A DNA stretch of 18,725 bases from contig CAIVBX010000365.1 in the NCBI GenBank assembly GCA_903904275.1, positions 1-18,725 of the forward strand. The letters run 5' to 3'. How positions within the stretch are numbered: position 1 is the stretch's first letter; each line of letters opens with the position of its first letter. The translations under genes were made by a program, and so were the position numbers. Below the pieces are notes generated by a model. It did not search any database. It was not told the origin of the DNA and saw only the letters and a list, made by a program, of their open reading frames with translations. Of this stretch, positions 6,867-14,421 are shown one piece after another. The DNA is from an uncultured Pseudomonadota bacterium. GTDB taxonomy: Bacteria > Pseudomonadota > Gammaproteobacteria > Methylococcales > Methylomonadaceae.

Positions 6867-7877
6867 ATGAAGAAATTTCAACAGTTTATTTTATCAGCTG
6901 CATTAAGTGTTGCAGCGTTATCAAATGTGAATGCCGCAGAAGTCAATTTACTCAATGTGTCTTATGACCCAACTCGTGAGTTGTATAAAGAATACAACGA
7001 CGCATTCGCCAAATACTGGAAAGCAAAAACAGGTGATACGGTATCTGTGAATCAATCTCATGGTGGTGGTGGAAAACAAACTCGTGCTGTTTTGGAAGGT
7101 TTAGAAGCTGACGTTGTAACGCTTGCAGTAGGTTATGACGTAGATCAACTTTATCAACAACGCAAACTGATTCCTGAAAATTGGCAAACGTTGTTGCCTC
7201 ATAACAGTTCGCCATACACATCAACAATTGTGTTTTTAGTTCGCAAAGGGAATCCGCTTGGGATTAAAGATTGGAATGATTTAGTCAAACCTAACGTTAG
7301 CATTGTGACACCGAATCCTAAAACATCAGGTGGCGCACGTTGGAATTATTTAGCGGCATGGGCGTATGCGTTGAAACACAACAATAATGATGAAGTTGCA
7401 GCAAAAACCTTTGTAACTAATTTATTTAAAAATGCCGCCGTTTTAGACACAGGAGCGCGTGGTTCAACAACGACCTTTGTTGAGCGTGAAATTGGTGATG
7501 TGTTAATTACTTGGGAAAATGAAGCGCATTTGGTATTGCGTCAGTTTGGCGCGGACAAATACGAAATTATTGCACCGTCATTAAGTATTTTGACTGAACC
7601 GCCTGTTGCGGTTGTTGAAGATATTGCTCGCAAACACGGTACAACTGAAGTAGCGACTGAGTATTTAACTTATTTGTACAGCAAAGAAGGTCAAGACATC
7701 ATTGGCAAAAATTTCTATCGTCCAACCAATCCAGAAGTTGCGGCGAAATATGCAAAACAATTTCCTAAAATGGAGTTAGTCACCATTGATAAAGATTTCG
7801 GCGGTTGGAATGCGGCACAGAAAAAACATTTTGCTGACAACGGCATCTTTGACCAAATTGTTGCAACGGGTAAATAA
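6867..7877 (+). CDS. sbp: Periplasmic sulfate-binding protein
   Basis: Substrate-binding component of a sulfate (or thiosulfate) ABC importer. The signal peptide covers about residues 1-23 (cleavage after VNA). The mature protein opens LLNVSYDPTRELYKEYN, as in Sbp/CysP. Both family signatures are present: KTGDTVSVNQSHGGGGKQ (around residue 53) and NPKTSGGARW (around residue 147). Its 336 residues match the family. AAGGA at 6853-6857 is a good ribosome site 9 bases from the ATG. The permease and ATPase genes (cysT, cysW, cysA) do not follow; a strong terminator ends the unit right after this gene. Sbp and CysP are hard to separate by eye, but the lack of cysTWA favours a free-standing Sbp. Confidence 0.93.
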   Translation: MKKFQQFILSAALSVAALSNVNAAEVNLLNVSYDPTRELYKEYNDAFAKYWKAKTGDTVSVNQSHGGGGKQTRAVLEGLEADVVTLAVGYDVDQLYQQRKLIPENWQTLLPHNSSPYTSTIVFLVRKGNPLGIKDWNDLVKPNVSIVTPNPKTSGGARWNYLAAWAYALKHNNNDEVAAKTFVTNLFKNAAVLDTGARGSTTTFVEREIGDVLITWENEAHLVLRQFGADKYEIIAPSLSILTEPPVAVVEDIARKHGTTEVATEYLTYLYSKEGQDIIGKNFYRPTNPEVAAKYAKQFPKMELVTIDKDFGGWNAAQKKHFADNGIFDQIVATGK

Positions 7878-7900
7878 TCGCCAGTAGTTCTTTCATAAAT

Positions 7901-7951
7901 AAAAACGCTCAATAATTGTCTAAAATAAAAGCAATTATTGGGCGTTTTTTT
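7901..7951 (+). terminator. Strong Rho-independent terminator after sbp
   Basis: An 18-base stem: the arm at 7901-7918 (AAAAACGCTCAATAATTG) pairs with 7932-7949 with a single G-T wobble, around a 13-base loop. The 3' arm runs into seven or more T residues (7945-7951). The A-run before the 5' arm makes it potentially active in both directions. Confidence 0.9.
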
Positions 7952-7995
7952 ATGTCCCATCATTTCCGAAAATTAAAACAATTCAAGCTAAAACC

Positions 7996-8001
7996 TATAA
8001 A
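7996..8001 (+). promoter_or_regulatory. Possible -10 element for trhP
   Basis: TATAAA lies 32 bases before the trhP ATG and downstream of the sbp terminator, where a promoter is needed. The matching -35 position (TTAAAA, 7973-7978) is weak. Confidence 0.3.
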
Positions 8002-8033
8002 ATAAGTCAACTTTAACCATTTTGTGAATTGAC

Positions 8034-9383
8034 ATGAAAAAAATAGAACTTCTTTCACCTGCGGGAACAATTAAAAATATGCGTTATGCCTTTGCTTATG
8101 GCGCAGATGCGGTTTATGCAGGACAACCTCGTTACAGTTTGCGCGTGCGAAATAATGATTTTTTGCACGACAATTTACAAATTGGCATTAACGAAGCGCA
8201 TGAATTAGGGAAAAAATTTTTTATCGCGGCAAACGTCATTCCACACAATGCAAAAATTAAAACGTTTTTGAAAGATATTGCGCCGATTGTGGCAATGAAA
8301 CCTGATGCCATGATTATGGCAGACCCAGGTTTGATTATGATGATGCGTGAAAATCATCCTGAAATGCCGATTCATTTATCCGTTCAAGCGAATACTGTTA
8401 ATTTTGCGACAGTTAAATTTTGGCAAAAAATGGGCGTTGAACGGATTATTTTGTCGCGCGAATTATCACTTGATGAAATTGCTGAAATTCGTCAAGAATG
8501 TCCTGATATGGAATTGGAAGTTTTTGTGCATGGCGCATTGTGTATTGCGTATTCAGGACGTTGTTTATTGTCGGGATATTTTAATCACCGCGATCCAAAT
8601 CAAGGCACTTGTACCAATTCTTGCCGTTGGAAATACGACACCAAACCTGCCGAAGAAAATGCCGAAGGCGATTTAATTTTACCTGACGAAAATGGTGAAA
8701 TTTTATCTATGAGCGATATTAGCAACGCCAGTTGTGGCGGTGCAGAACGTCATCCATTAGCAGATAAAATTTATTTTCTGGAAGAAGAAGGACGAAAAGG
8801 TGAATTATTGCCTGTGATGGAAGATGAAAATGGCACTTATATTATGAATTCCAAAGATTTACGCGCCATTGAACATATTCAAAAATTAGTCGAAATCGGC
8901 GTTGACAGTTTGAAAATTGAAGGGCGTACAAAATCACATTATTATGTTGCACGCACCGCACAAACCTATCGGCAAGCGATTGATGACGCATTAGCGGGAC
9001 GTGAATTTAATCCTGAATTGATTGGTGTTTTGGATAATTTAGCGAATCGTGGTTATACAGATGGTTTTTATCAACGCCATCATACGCATGAACAACAAAA
9101 TTATTTGACGGGTTATTCAAAAAGTCATCAACAACAATTTTGTGGTGAAATTCGCGCTTACGATAAAGAAACGGGTTTAGCGACAATTGATGCGAAAAAT
9201 AAGTTTTCGGTTGGTGACAAAATTGAATTGATTTTACCAGAAGGAAATAAAGACATTGTGATTGAACGCATGGAAAATATGTATGGACAAGAAATGACCG
9301 AAGCAAGCGGTGGCGGTTATGAAGTGAAAATTCCATTACCTGAAATGCGTGATGGTTATGGTTTGATTGCACGGTATATTTAG
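8034..9383 (+). CDS. trhP: tRNA hydroxylation protein TrhP (YegQ, U32 peptidase family)
   Basis: The 449-residue protein fits the YegQ branch of the U32 family; E. coli YegQ, renamed TrhP, has 453 residues and is needed for prephenate-dependent 5-hydroxyuridine formation in tRNA anticodons. It begins ELLSPAGTIKNMRYAFAYGA and carries the U32 signature at residues 162-180 (EVFVHGALCIAYSGRCLLS). The cysteines C170, C177, C193 and C234 have the spacing of the four iron-sulfur ligands reported for the related UbiU, so a 4Fe-4S cluster is likely. The C-terminal part has the beta-barrel typical of this branch. Despite the family name, protease activity is doubtful. A small unknown gene follows after 15 bases. 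Confidence 0.88.
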   Translation: MKKIELLSPAGTIKNMRYAFAYGADAVYAGQPRYSLRVRNNDFLHDNLQIGINEAHELGKKFFIAANVIPHNAKIKTFLKDIAPIVAMKPDAMIMADPGLIMMMRENHPEMPIHLSVQANTVNFATVKFWQKMGVERIILSRELSLDEIAEIRQECPDMELEVFVHGALCIAYSGRCLLSGYFNHRDPNQGTCTNSCRWKYDTKPAEENAEGDLILPDENGEILSMSDISNASCGGAERHPLADKIYFLEEEGRKGELLPVMEDENGTYIMNSKDLRAIEHIQKLVEIGVDSLKIEGRTKSHYYVARTAQTYRQAIDDALAGREFNPELIGVLDNLANRGYTDGFYQRHHTHEQQNYLTGYSKSHQQQFCGEIRAYDKETGLATIDAKNKFSVGDKIELILPEGNKDIVIERMENMYGQEMTEASGGGYEVKIPLPEMRDGYGLIARYI

Positions 9384-9398
9384 TTATTGGAGTTTAAA

Positions 9399-9734
9399 AT
9401 GACCGTAAAAAGTTCTGCTGTGGTTGTTGGAAACAGCCTTCTTTGTAATGTGTCGAACGAAGATTGGCACTTTTTTATTCGGCATTTAAATGGCGAAAAT
9501 CAAGTTGCATTTTCGGTTTTTCATCGAAAAGAAGTTGGTACAAAAGAGGTTGAAAAATTCATTCCACATTGGAAAACCCTTCAGTGGATACGAATTAAAA
9601 ATAGCCAATTAGGTCAAAGTGAATCGTATGCAAAAGACACAGAATTTGAAGTGAATGTTTATGCGTCTGTCAGTAGCACGAAAAAGCATTCTGAAGTCGT
9701 TAAAGCCTTTTTAGAATTCATGCAAGGCAGTTAA
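9399..9734 (+). CDS. Conserved-looking hypothetical protein, 111 residues
   Basis: I do not recognise this protein. The start is ATG 9399, because TGGAG (9388-9392) lies 6 bases ahead of it as a good ribosome site; an in-frame TTG at 9387 would overlap that site. It lies 15 bases after trhP and is probably cotranscribed with it. The protein has no signal peptide and no membrane segment, so it should be cytoplasmic. It is rich in Lys, Glu, His, Trp and Phe, with the stretches NEDWHFFIRHLNGENQVAFS and HWKTLQWIRIKN suggesting a small alpha/beta fold, and ends in a helix (VVKAFLEFMQ). Codon use resembles the neighbours, and the frame is intact, with an independent promoter beginning after it. Confidence 0.75.
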   Translation: MTVKSSAVVVGNSLLCNVSNEDWHFFIRHLNGENQVAFSVFHRKEVGTKEVEKFIPHWKTLQWIRIKNSQLGQSESYAKDTEFEVNVYASVSSTKKHSEVVKAFLEFMQGS

Positions 9735-9760
9735 TTTTGCTTTAATGGAACAATTAGTCT

Positions 9761-9789
9761 ATGAAAAAACAATAACCTATTGCTATAAT
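9761..9789 (+). promoter_or_regulatory. Extended -10 promoter for the amidase gene
   Basis: TGCTATAAT at 9781-9789 is a perfect extended -10 element (TG-N-TATAAT). ATGAAA (9761-9766, four matches to TTGACA) lies 17 bases upstream. The predicted start of transcription is near 9796, about 27 bases before the ATG at 9823. Confidence 0.65.
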
Positions 9790-9822
9790 CTAAACCATAT
9801 TGTTACTAATGGGTTTTAGGGT

Positions 9823-11133
9823 ATGCGACGTTATTGGAAATTGTTGATTATTCTTTTGAGTTTGCAAAGTGTGATGTCATTAGCACATGCAGCGGATTTT
9901 TTGTCTGTAAATTCATTACGCTATTGGACAACACCAGATCAATCACGAATAACGTTTGATGTCAGTGCATCAGCAAGCCAAAATAAAGTCCAATTTTTTG
10001 AAAATCCAGCGCGTTTGGTTATTGATTTACCAAATGCGGTGGTGACAAAAGAATTATTACAACCGCCCGCCTCTCATCCTCTATTTTCCAATCTTCGCGT
10101 TGGTGCAAAAAATGGCACAGATTTACGCATTGTCATTGACTTAAAAAAACCACTTTCTAATAAAACCACTACATTACATACTGACGCATTAGGAAATAAT
10201 CGTTTTGTTGTTGAATTGTTGGATAAAGGATTAGTTAATCAGCCGTCCGTAAAAATTGAGCAAAAAAATGAATCCAAACCAGTAGAGATAGCAAAAACTG
10301 TTGTTGAAAAAAACCTTATAAAAATTCCTACTGTTGCAAAAACAATGGATGTCGAAATTAAAAAATCGACTCCCACCGTCGTCCCAGTTAAAAATACCGA
10401 AATTACGGCAAATAAAATCGTCAAGCCATTTATCGTGGCAATTGATGCAGGACACGGTGGTAATGATTCTGGAGCACAAGGTAAAAATGGCACTTATGAA
10501 AAAGATGTCGTCTTTTCAATCGCTAAAAAATTAGAAGCTATGGTTAACGCGCAAACGGGCATGAAAGCCGTTATGATTCGACAAGGCGATTATTACGTCG
10601 GCTTACGAAAACGCATGGATATTGCACGCGCCGCAAAAGCTGACATTTTTATTTCTGTTCATGCTGATTCAATTAAGGACACAGAAGCAAGTGGCGCGTC
10701 AGTTTATGCCTTATCGACAAGTGGTGCGTCAAGCGAATCAGCTTATTGGTTAGCACAAAGCGAAAATTCTGTGGAGTTTCTTGATGGTGAACAATTAAGC
10801 GATGAAGAAAATGGTTTAACCAATGTGTTGCTCGATTTATCACAACATGCCACACAAGAAGCAAGTGTTTTATTAGCCAATAAAGTTTTGCATAATTTTG
10901 AAAATGTGTCGAAATTGCATTTTGATGCCGTACAAAAAGCAGGATTTGCGGTATTGAAATCCCCCGATATTCCGTCCATTTTAGTTGAAACCGCCTTTAT
11001 TTCTAATCCTGCTGAGGAACTGAAATTACTCAACACAGGACATCAATTGAAAATTGCGACAGCAATTTTAAAAGGCGTTCATAGCTATATGAAACAGCCT
11101 AAAAATGAACAACAACGCATTGCTGCGTTATAA
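9823..11133 (+). CDS. amiC: N-acetylmuramoyl-L-alanine amidase, AmiC type
   Basis: Periplasmic zinc amidase that removes stem peptides from peptidoglycan to split daughter cells. The signal peptide spans about residues 1-23 (cleavage after AHA), the AMIN septal-targeting domain about 25-133, a Lys/Thr/Val-rich linker 135-200, and the Amidase_3 domain 203-424. Zinc ligands are H211 (DAGHGG), E226 (TYEKDV) and H280 (SVHAD), with catalytic E389 (VETAF). A helical insertion at about 300-350, with NGLTNVLLDLSQHATQEAS, matches the autoinhibitory helix of AmiB/AmiC, so activation by an EnvC- or NlpD-type LytM protein is expected. No LysM repeat follows, which favours AmiC architecture over AmiB, but the position before mutL is the usual place of amiB. 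The symbol is therefore tentative. It is 436 residues long. Confidence 0.9.
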   Translation: MRRYWKLLIILLSLQSVMSLAHAADFLSVNSLRYWTTPDQSRITFDVSASASQNKVQFFENPARLVIDLPNAVVTKELLQPPASHPLFSNLRVGAKNGTDLRIVIDLKKPLSNKTTTLHTDALGNNRFVVELLDKGLVNQPSVKIEQKNESKPVEIAKTVVEKNLIKIPTVAKTMDVEIKKSTPTVVPVKNTEITANKIVKPFIVAIDAGHGGNDSGAQGKNGTYEKDVVFSIAKKLEAMVNAQTGMKAVMIRQGDYYVGLRKRMDIARAAKADIFISVHADSIKDTEASGASVYALSTSGASSESAYWLAQSENSVEFLDGEQLSDEENGLTNVLLDLSQHATQEASVLLANKVLHNFENVSKLHFDAVQKAGFAVLKSPDIPSILVETAFISNPAEELKLLNTGHQLKIATAILKGVHSYMKQPKNEQQRIAAL

Positions 11134-11134
11134 T
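11106..11134 (+). promoter_or_regulatory. Possible mutL promoter overlapping the amidase stop codon
   Basis: TGAACA (11106-11111, four matches to TTGACA) and a perfect TATAAT (11129-11134) are spaced by 17 bases. The -10 element includes the amidase stop codon. Transcription would start near 11141, just upstream of the hairpin at 11154-11183 and 60 bases before mutL. Confidence 0.45.
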
Positions 11135-11153
11135 TTCACTGTTTTCAACTCTT

Positions 11154-11183
11154 AAAAAAGGCGCGTAATTTCGCGCCTTTTTT
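11154..11183 (+). terminator. Rho-independent terminator between amidase gene and mutL
   Basis: AAAAAAGGCGCG (11154-11165) and CGCGCCTTTTTT (11172-11183) form a perfect 12-base stem with a GC core around a 6-base loop, ending in a T-run. It lies only 18 bases before the mutL ATG. Confidence 0.9.
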
Positions 11184-11201
11184 ATTTTTAAAAAGCAAAA
11201 A

Positions 11202-12953
11202 ATGTCTATTCATATTCTTTCACCACAACTTGTCAATCAAATCGCCGCAGGTGAAGTGATTGAACGCCCCGCATCGATTGTTAAAGAATTGGTTGAAAAT
11301 GCTTTCGATGCAAATGCTACACAAATTACGATTCACATTGAACAAGGTGGATTGCGTTTAATTCGAATTTCTGATGATGGCGTTGGAATTGAAAAAGAGG
11401 ATTTGTCGCTTGCTTTATCACGTCATGCCACAAGTAAAATCGCCACATTAAATGATTTGGAACACGTTACCAGCATGGGATTTCGTGGCGAAGCGTTGGC
11501 AAGTATGAGTTCAGTTGCAAAATTAACACTAACATCTAAAGTCGAAAATGCCGCGCATGGTTGGTCAGTAATCAGTGATGGTGCAGAACAATTTTTCGAC
11601 ATTCAACCCGCAGCACATTCAAAAGGCACAACTGTCGAAGTGCGTGATTTGTTTTACAACACACCAGCACGGCGCAAATTTTTGAAAAGTGATAAAACCG
11701 AATTTTCACATATTGAAACTGTTGTAAAACGCATGGTTTTAAGTCGTTTTGAATTAGGTTTTTCGCTTTTTCATCAACAAAAAGAAATTTTCAAAATTGC
11801 ACCAGCGTTGAGTTTAATTGAACAAGAACAGCGTGTTGCTGCGATTTTTAGTCAAAATTTTATTGATAATGCTCTACATTTGAATTTTGAAATTTCAGGT
11901 TTTACGTTGAATGGTTGGATTAGTGTGCCAACGTTTTCACGCAGTCAAAGCGATATGCAATTTTTTTACGTCAATGGTCGTTTGGTTAAAGATAAAAACG
12001 TGTCGCACGCGATAAAACAGGCTTATTCGGACGTGCTTTTTTCAGGACGACACCCTGTTTTTGTGTTGTATTTGACGTTAAATCCTGAAGAGGTTGATGT
12101 CAATGCGCATCCCGCAAAATTAGAAGTGCGTTTCCGTGAAACTCGCGCGGTACATGATTTTATTCTGTCATGCGTCAAACGTGCATTAGCAAATGTACGT
12201 CCAATGATTCCAAGTTATGAAGCCTTTTCAACACAACCTGAAAAAGTAAAATTTCAAGATTTTTCACCACATTTTCAGCAATCATTAGCGTTATCAGAAT
12301 CACAAACGGTTATACAACCAAAAGAATTATCGTCTGAAAACAAAGAAAAATTTGATACAAATTCTCATCGAATGGTTTTAGGTTATGCGATTACGCATTT
12401 GCACGGGATTTATATTTTGTCTGAAACTGCAACAGGTATGGTTTTAGTTGATACGCACGCCGCGCATGAAAGAATCACTTATGAACGACTTAAAAAACAA
12501 TATGCGGAAGGTAAAATTGCGTCGCAACCGTTGCTTTTGCCCATTAAAATTGTCGTGACACAAACCGAAGCGGAATTAGCAGAAAATTCGCCCGATTTTT
12601 TTGAATCGATGGGGTTTGAATTAAATCGTGTTGCACATGAAACGCTTCTGTTACGCGCTTTACCTGCGTTATTACAAAATTCGGATGGTGAAAGATTAGT
12701 GCGTGATGTATTGGCGGATTTGGCAGAACATGAAAAAAGTTATCGCATTCAAACCGAATATAACGAAGTATTAGCAAAAATGGCGTGTTATGGTTCGGTG
12801 CGAGCGCATCGTATTTTGACACAAGATGAAATGAATGCCTTGTTGCGTGAGTTGGAACAAACTGAGCGAGGCGGGCAATGCAATCACGGTCGCCCGACAT
12901 GGGTTTCGTTATCCACGCAAGAATTGGATAAATTTTTCTTGCGTGGACAATAA
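11202..12953 (+). CDS. mutL: DNA mismatch repair protein MutL (endonuclease type)
   Basis: Links mismatch recognition by MutS to strand removal. The N-terminal GHKL ATPase (about residues 1-330) shows NQIAAGEV(I)ERPAS, E29 and N33 in KELVENAFDANA, SDDGVGI and GFRGEAL (93-99). The C-terminal dimerisation domain carries the metal-dependent nicking-endonuclease motifs: DTHAAHERITYE (417-428, the DQHA-x2-E-x4-E motif with Thr for Gln), ACYGSVRAH (528-536) and CNHGRP (560-565). E. coli MutL lacks these, so this organism probably nicks with MutL itself and does not rely on MutH/Dam. It is 583 residues, normal for the endonuclease type. The ATG at 11202 has only a poor ribosome site. It ends 3 bases from the convergent der gene. 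Confidence 0.96.
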   Translation: MSIHILSPQLVNQIAAGEVIERPASIVKELVENAFDANATQITIHIEQGGLRLIRISDDGVGIEKEDLSLALSRHATSKIATLNDLEHVTSMGFRGEALASMSSVAKLTLTSKVENAAHGWSVISDGAEQFFDIQPAAHSKGTTVEVRDLFYNTPARRKFLKSDKTEFSHIETVVKRMVLSRFELGFSLFHQQKEIFKIAPALSLIEQEQRVAAIFSQNFIDNALHLNFEISGFTLNGWISVPTFSRSQSDMQFFYVNGRLVKDKNVSHAIKQAYSDVLFSGRHPVFVLYLTLNPEEVDVNAHPAKLEVRFRETRAVHDFILSCVKRALANVRPMIPSYEAFSTQPEKVKFQDFSPHFQQSLALSESQTVIQPKELSSENKEKFDTNSHRMVLGYAITHLHGIYILSETATGMVLVDTHAAHERITYERLKKQYAEGKIASQPLLLPIKIVVTQTEAELAENSPDFFESMGFELNRVAHETLLLRALPALLQNSDGERLVRDVLADLAEHEKSYRIQTEYNEVLAKMACYGSVRAHRILTQDEMNALLRELEQTERGGQCNHGRPTWVSLSTQELDKFFLRGQ

Positions 12954-12958
12954 TTTTT
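12912..12958 (+). terminator. Hairpin inside the 3' end of mutL, candidate terminator
   Basis: TCCACGCAAGAA (12912-12923) and TTCTTGCGTGGA (12936-12947) form a perfect 12-base stem around a 12-base loop, wholly within the last 14 codons of mutL. Five T residues (12954-12958) follow, but only after a CAATAA spacer, so its termination strength on the plus strand is uncertain. Read from der on the minus strand, no T-run follows the stem. Confidence 0.5.
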
Positions 12959-14354
12959 ACTGACTTTTTGCTTTGGCGCGTCGAGTTAAACGTTCACGTT
13001 TCTTAATTGCCCATTCGGTCATTTTCGGTTTTTTGTCATGAAATGGATTGACGGGCGATTTAAAAACAATCCGAATCGGCGTGCCGCTGAGTTGCATCGC
13101 GGTTCGATAATAATTTATCAAATAACGTTTATAGGATTCGGGTAATTCATCAGTTTGTACACCATGAATCACCACAATCGGCGGATTTCGTCCACCTTGA
13201 TGCGCGTATTTCAATTTAATGCGTCGTCCATTAACTAACGGTGGTTGGTGAGCGAGCGTGGCTTCTTTTAACATTCGCGTCAAATTTGGCGTAGACATAT
13301 CAAGCATTGCTGCTTCATACAAACTTTGCACACGGTCAAACATTTTTCCCACGCCGCTACCATGTAACGCTGAAATCGGATGCTTTTCGGCAAATTCCAC
13401 AAACGTTAATTTCACTTCAAGCAAACGGCTAATCGTATTTTTTTGATCAGTTGAAATGCCGTCCCATTTGTTTAAACCGATAATTAACGCCCGTCCTGCT
13501 TCTAAAACTAAACCAAGCAAATGCGCGTCTTGGTCAGTAATACCTTCGCGTGCGTCAATCATGTAAATCACGACATTAGCTTTTTCAACCGCTTGCAAAG
13601 CTTTTAACACGCTGAATTTTTCAATGGCTTCGCCAATTTTTGAACGTCGGCGCATTCCAGCTGTATCGATTAACGTGAATTTTCTGCCGTCCCGTTCAAA
13701 TGGAATGTAAATACTGTCACGCGTTGTACCTGCTTCGTCGAATACAACAACTCGTTCTTCGCCTAGCAAACGATTTACGAGCGTGGATTTTCCAACGTTT
13801 GGGCGACCGACGATTGCAATGCGAATTTCGTCTTTGTCTTCAATTTCTTCTTCAATAGCAATCGGCAATAATTTATCCGCTATTCGCAAAAGTTCAGGAA
13901 TACCTGTGCCGTGCGATGCAGCAATTTTTACAGGTTCACCTAAGCCTAAACTGTAAAAATCTGAAATCGCAGAAAAAGAATCCACACCGTCAGTTTTGTT
14001 TGTAACCAAAATTACAGGTTTGCTCAAACGGCGCAATGTGTCAGCGATAACTTTATCGGAGCTGCTTAAACCTGCGCGTCCGTCTACCATGAAAAAAACG
14101 ATGTCGGCTTCTTCAAGTGCGATTTGCACTTGTTTTCGGGCAACTTGGTCAATCCCTTGCGCGTCATCCATGATACCGCCTGTATCGACGACAAGGCATT
14201 GGCGAATTTCTTTATTTTTGACGCGCCCATATTGACGGTCACGGGTTAAACCTGCGAAATCGGCGACGATTGCATCACGGGTTTTGGTTAAAAAATTGAA
14301 TAAGGTCGATTTTCCGACATTCGGACGACCAACTAAAGCGATAACGGGTAACAT
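12957..14354 (-). CDS. der: Ribosome-associated GTPase Der (EngA)
   Basis: Essential tandem-domain GTPase for late assembly of the 50S ribosomal subunit. The first G domain opens with LVGRPNVGKST at residues 7-17, with DTGG and NKTD motifs. A second G domain starts near residue 180 (IVGRPNVGKST, then GTTRDSI, DTAGMRRRSK and NKWD), and a C-terminal KH-like domain ends in a basic tail. The ATG at 14354 gives 465 residues starting MLPVIALVGRPN, the conserved family opening; an in-frame TTG at 14393 would add 13 unrelated residues and is rejected. No strong ribosome site is visible. The gene lies 67 bases after bamB, the same order as in E. coli, and converges on mutL. Confidence 0.96.
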   Translation of the reverse strand: MLPVIALVGRPNVGKSTLFNFLTKTRDAIVADFAGLTRDRQYGRVKNKEIRQCLVVDTGGIMDDAQGIDQVARKQVQIALEEADIVFFMVDGRAGLSSSDKVIADTLRRLSKPVILVTNKTDGVDSFSAISDFYSLGLGEPVKIAASHGTGIPELLRIADKLLPIAIEEEIEDKDEIRIAIVGRPNVGKSTLVNRLLGEERVVVFDEAGTTRDSIYIPFERDGRKFTLIDTAGMRRRSKIGEAIEKFSVLKALQAVEKANVVIYMIDAREGITDQDAHLLGLVLEAGRALIIGLNKWDGISTDQKNTISRLLEVKLTFVEFAEKHPISALHGSGVGKMFDRVQSLYEAAMLDMSTPNLTRMLKEATLAHQPPLVNGRRIKLKYAHQGGRNPPIVVIHGVQTDELPESYKRYLINYYRTAMQLSGTPIRIVFKSPVNPFHDKKPKMTEWAIKKRERLTRRAKAKSQ

Positions 14355-14385
14355 AAAATGTATTTTTCCAGAAGGGAAAGGTGAA

Positions 14386-14410
14386 AGGTTCAAAAGGATT
14401 ATTTGAACCT
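14386..14410 (-). repeat. Inverted repeat between bamB and der
   Basis: AGGTTCAAA (14386-14394) and TTTGAACCT (14402-14410) form a perfect 9-base stem with a 7-base loop in the 67-base spacer. In the direction of transcription only TTC and a C/T-rich stretch follow, not a clear T-run. It may stabilise mRNA ends or reduce readthrough into der, but it is not a textbook terminator. Confidence 0.45.
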
Positions 14411-14421
14411 GATTTTTTGAT

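Noticed and set aside
8034..9383. Collagenase or protease role for the U32 family protein
   Set aside because: Length, cysteine pattern and C-terminal barrel fit the YegQ/TrhP tRNA-hydroxylation branch, for which protease activity is not supported.
9387..9398. TTG start for the small gene after trhP
   Set aside because: The TTG overlaps TGGAG, which is the ribosome site for ATG 9399.
10231..11036. Several minus-strand open frames under the amidase gene
   Set aside because: They overlap a fully conserved gene and each other, and have no ribosome sites or domain features.
14355..14393. TTG-initiated extension of der
   Set aside because: The added 13 residues are unrelated to the family, and ATG 14354 gives the conserved MLPVIALVGRPN opening.
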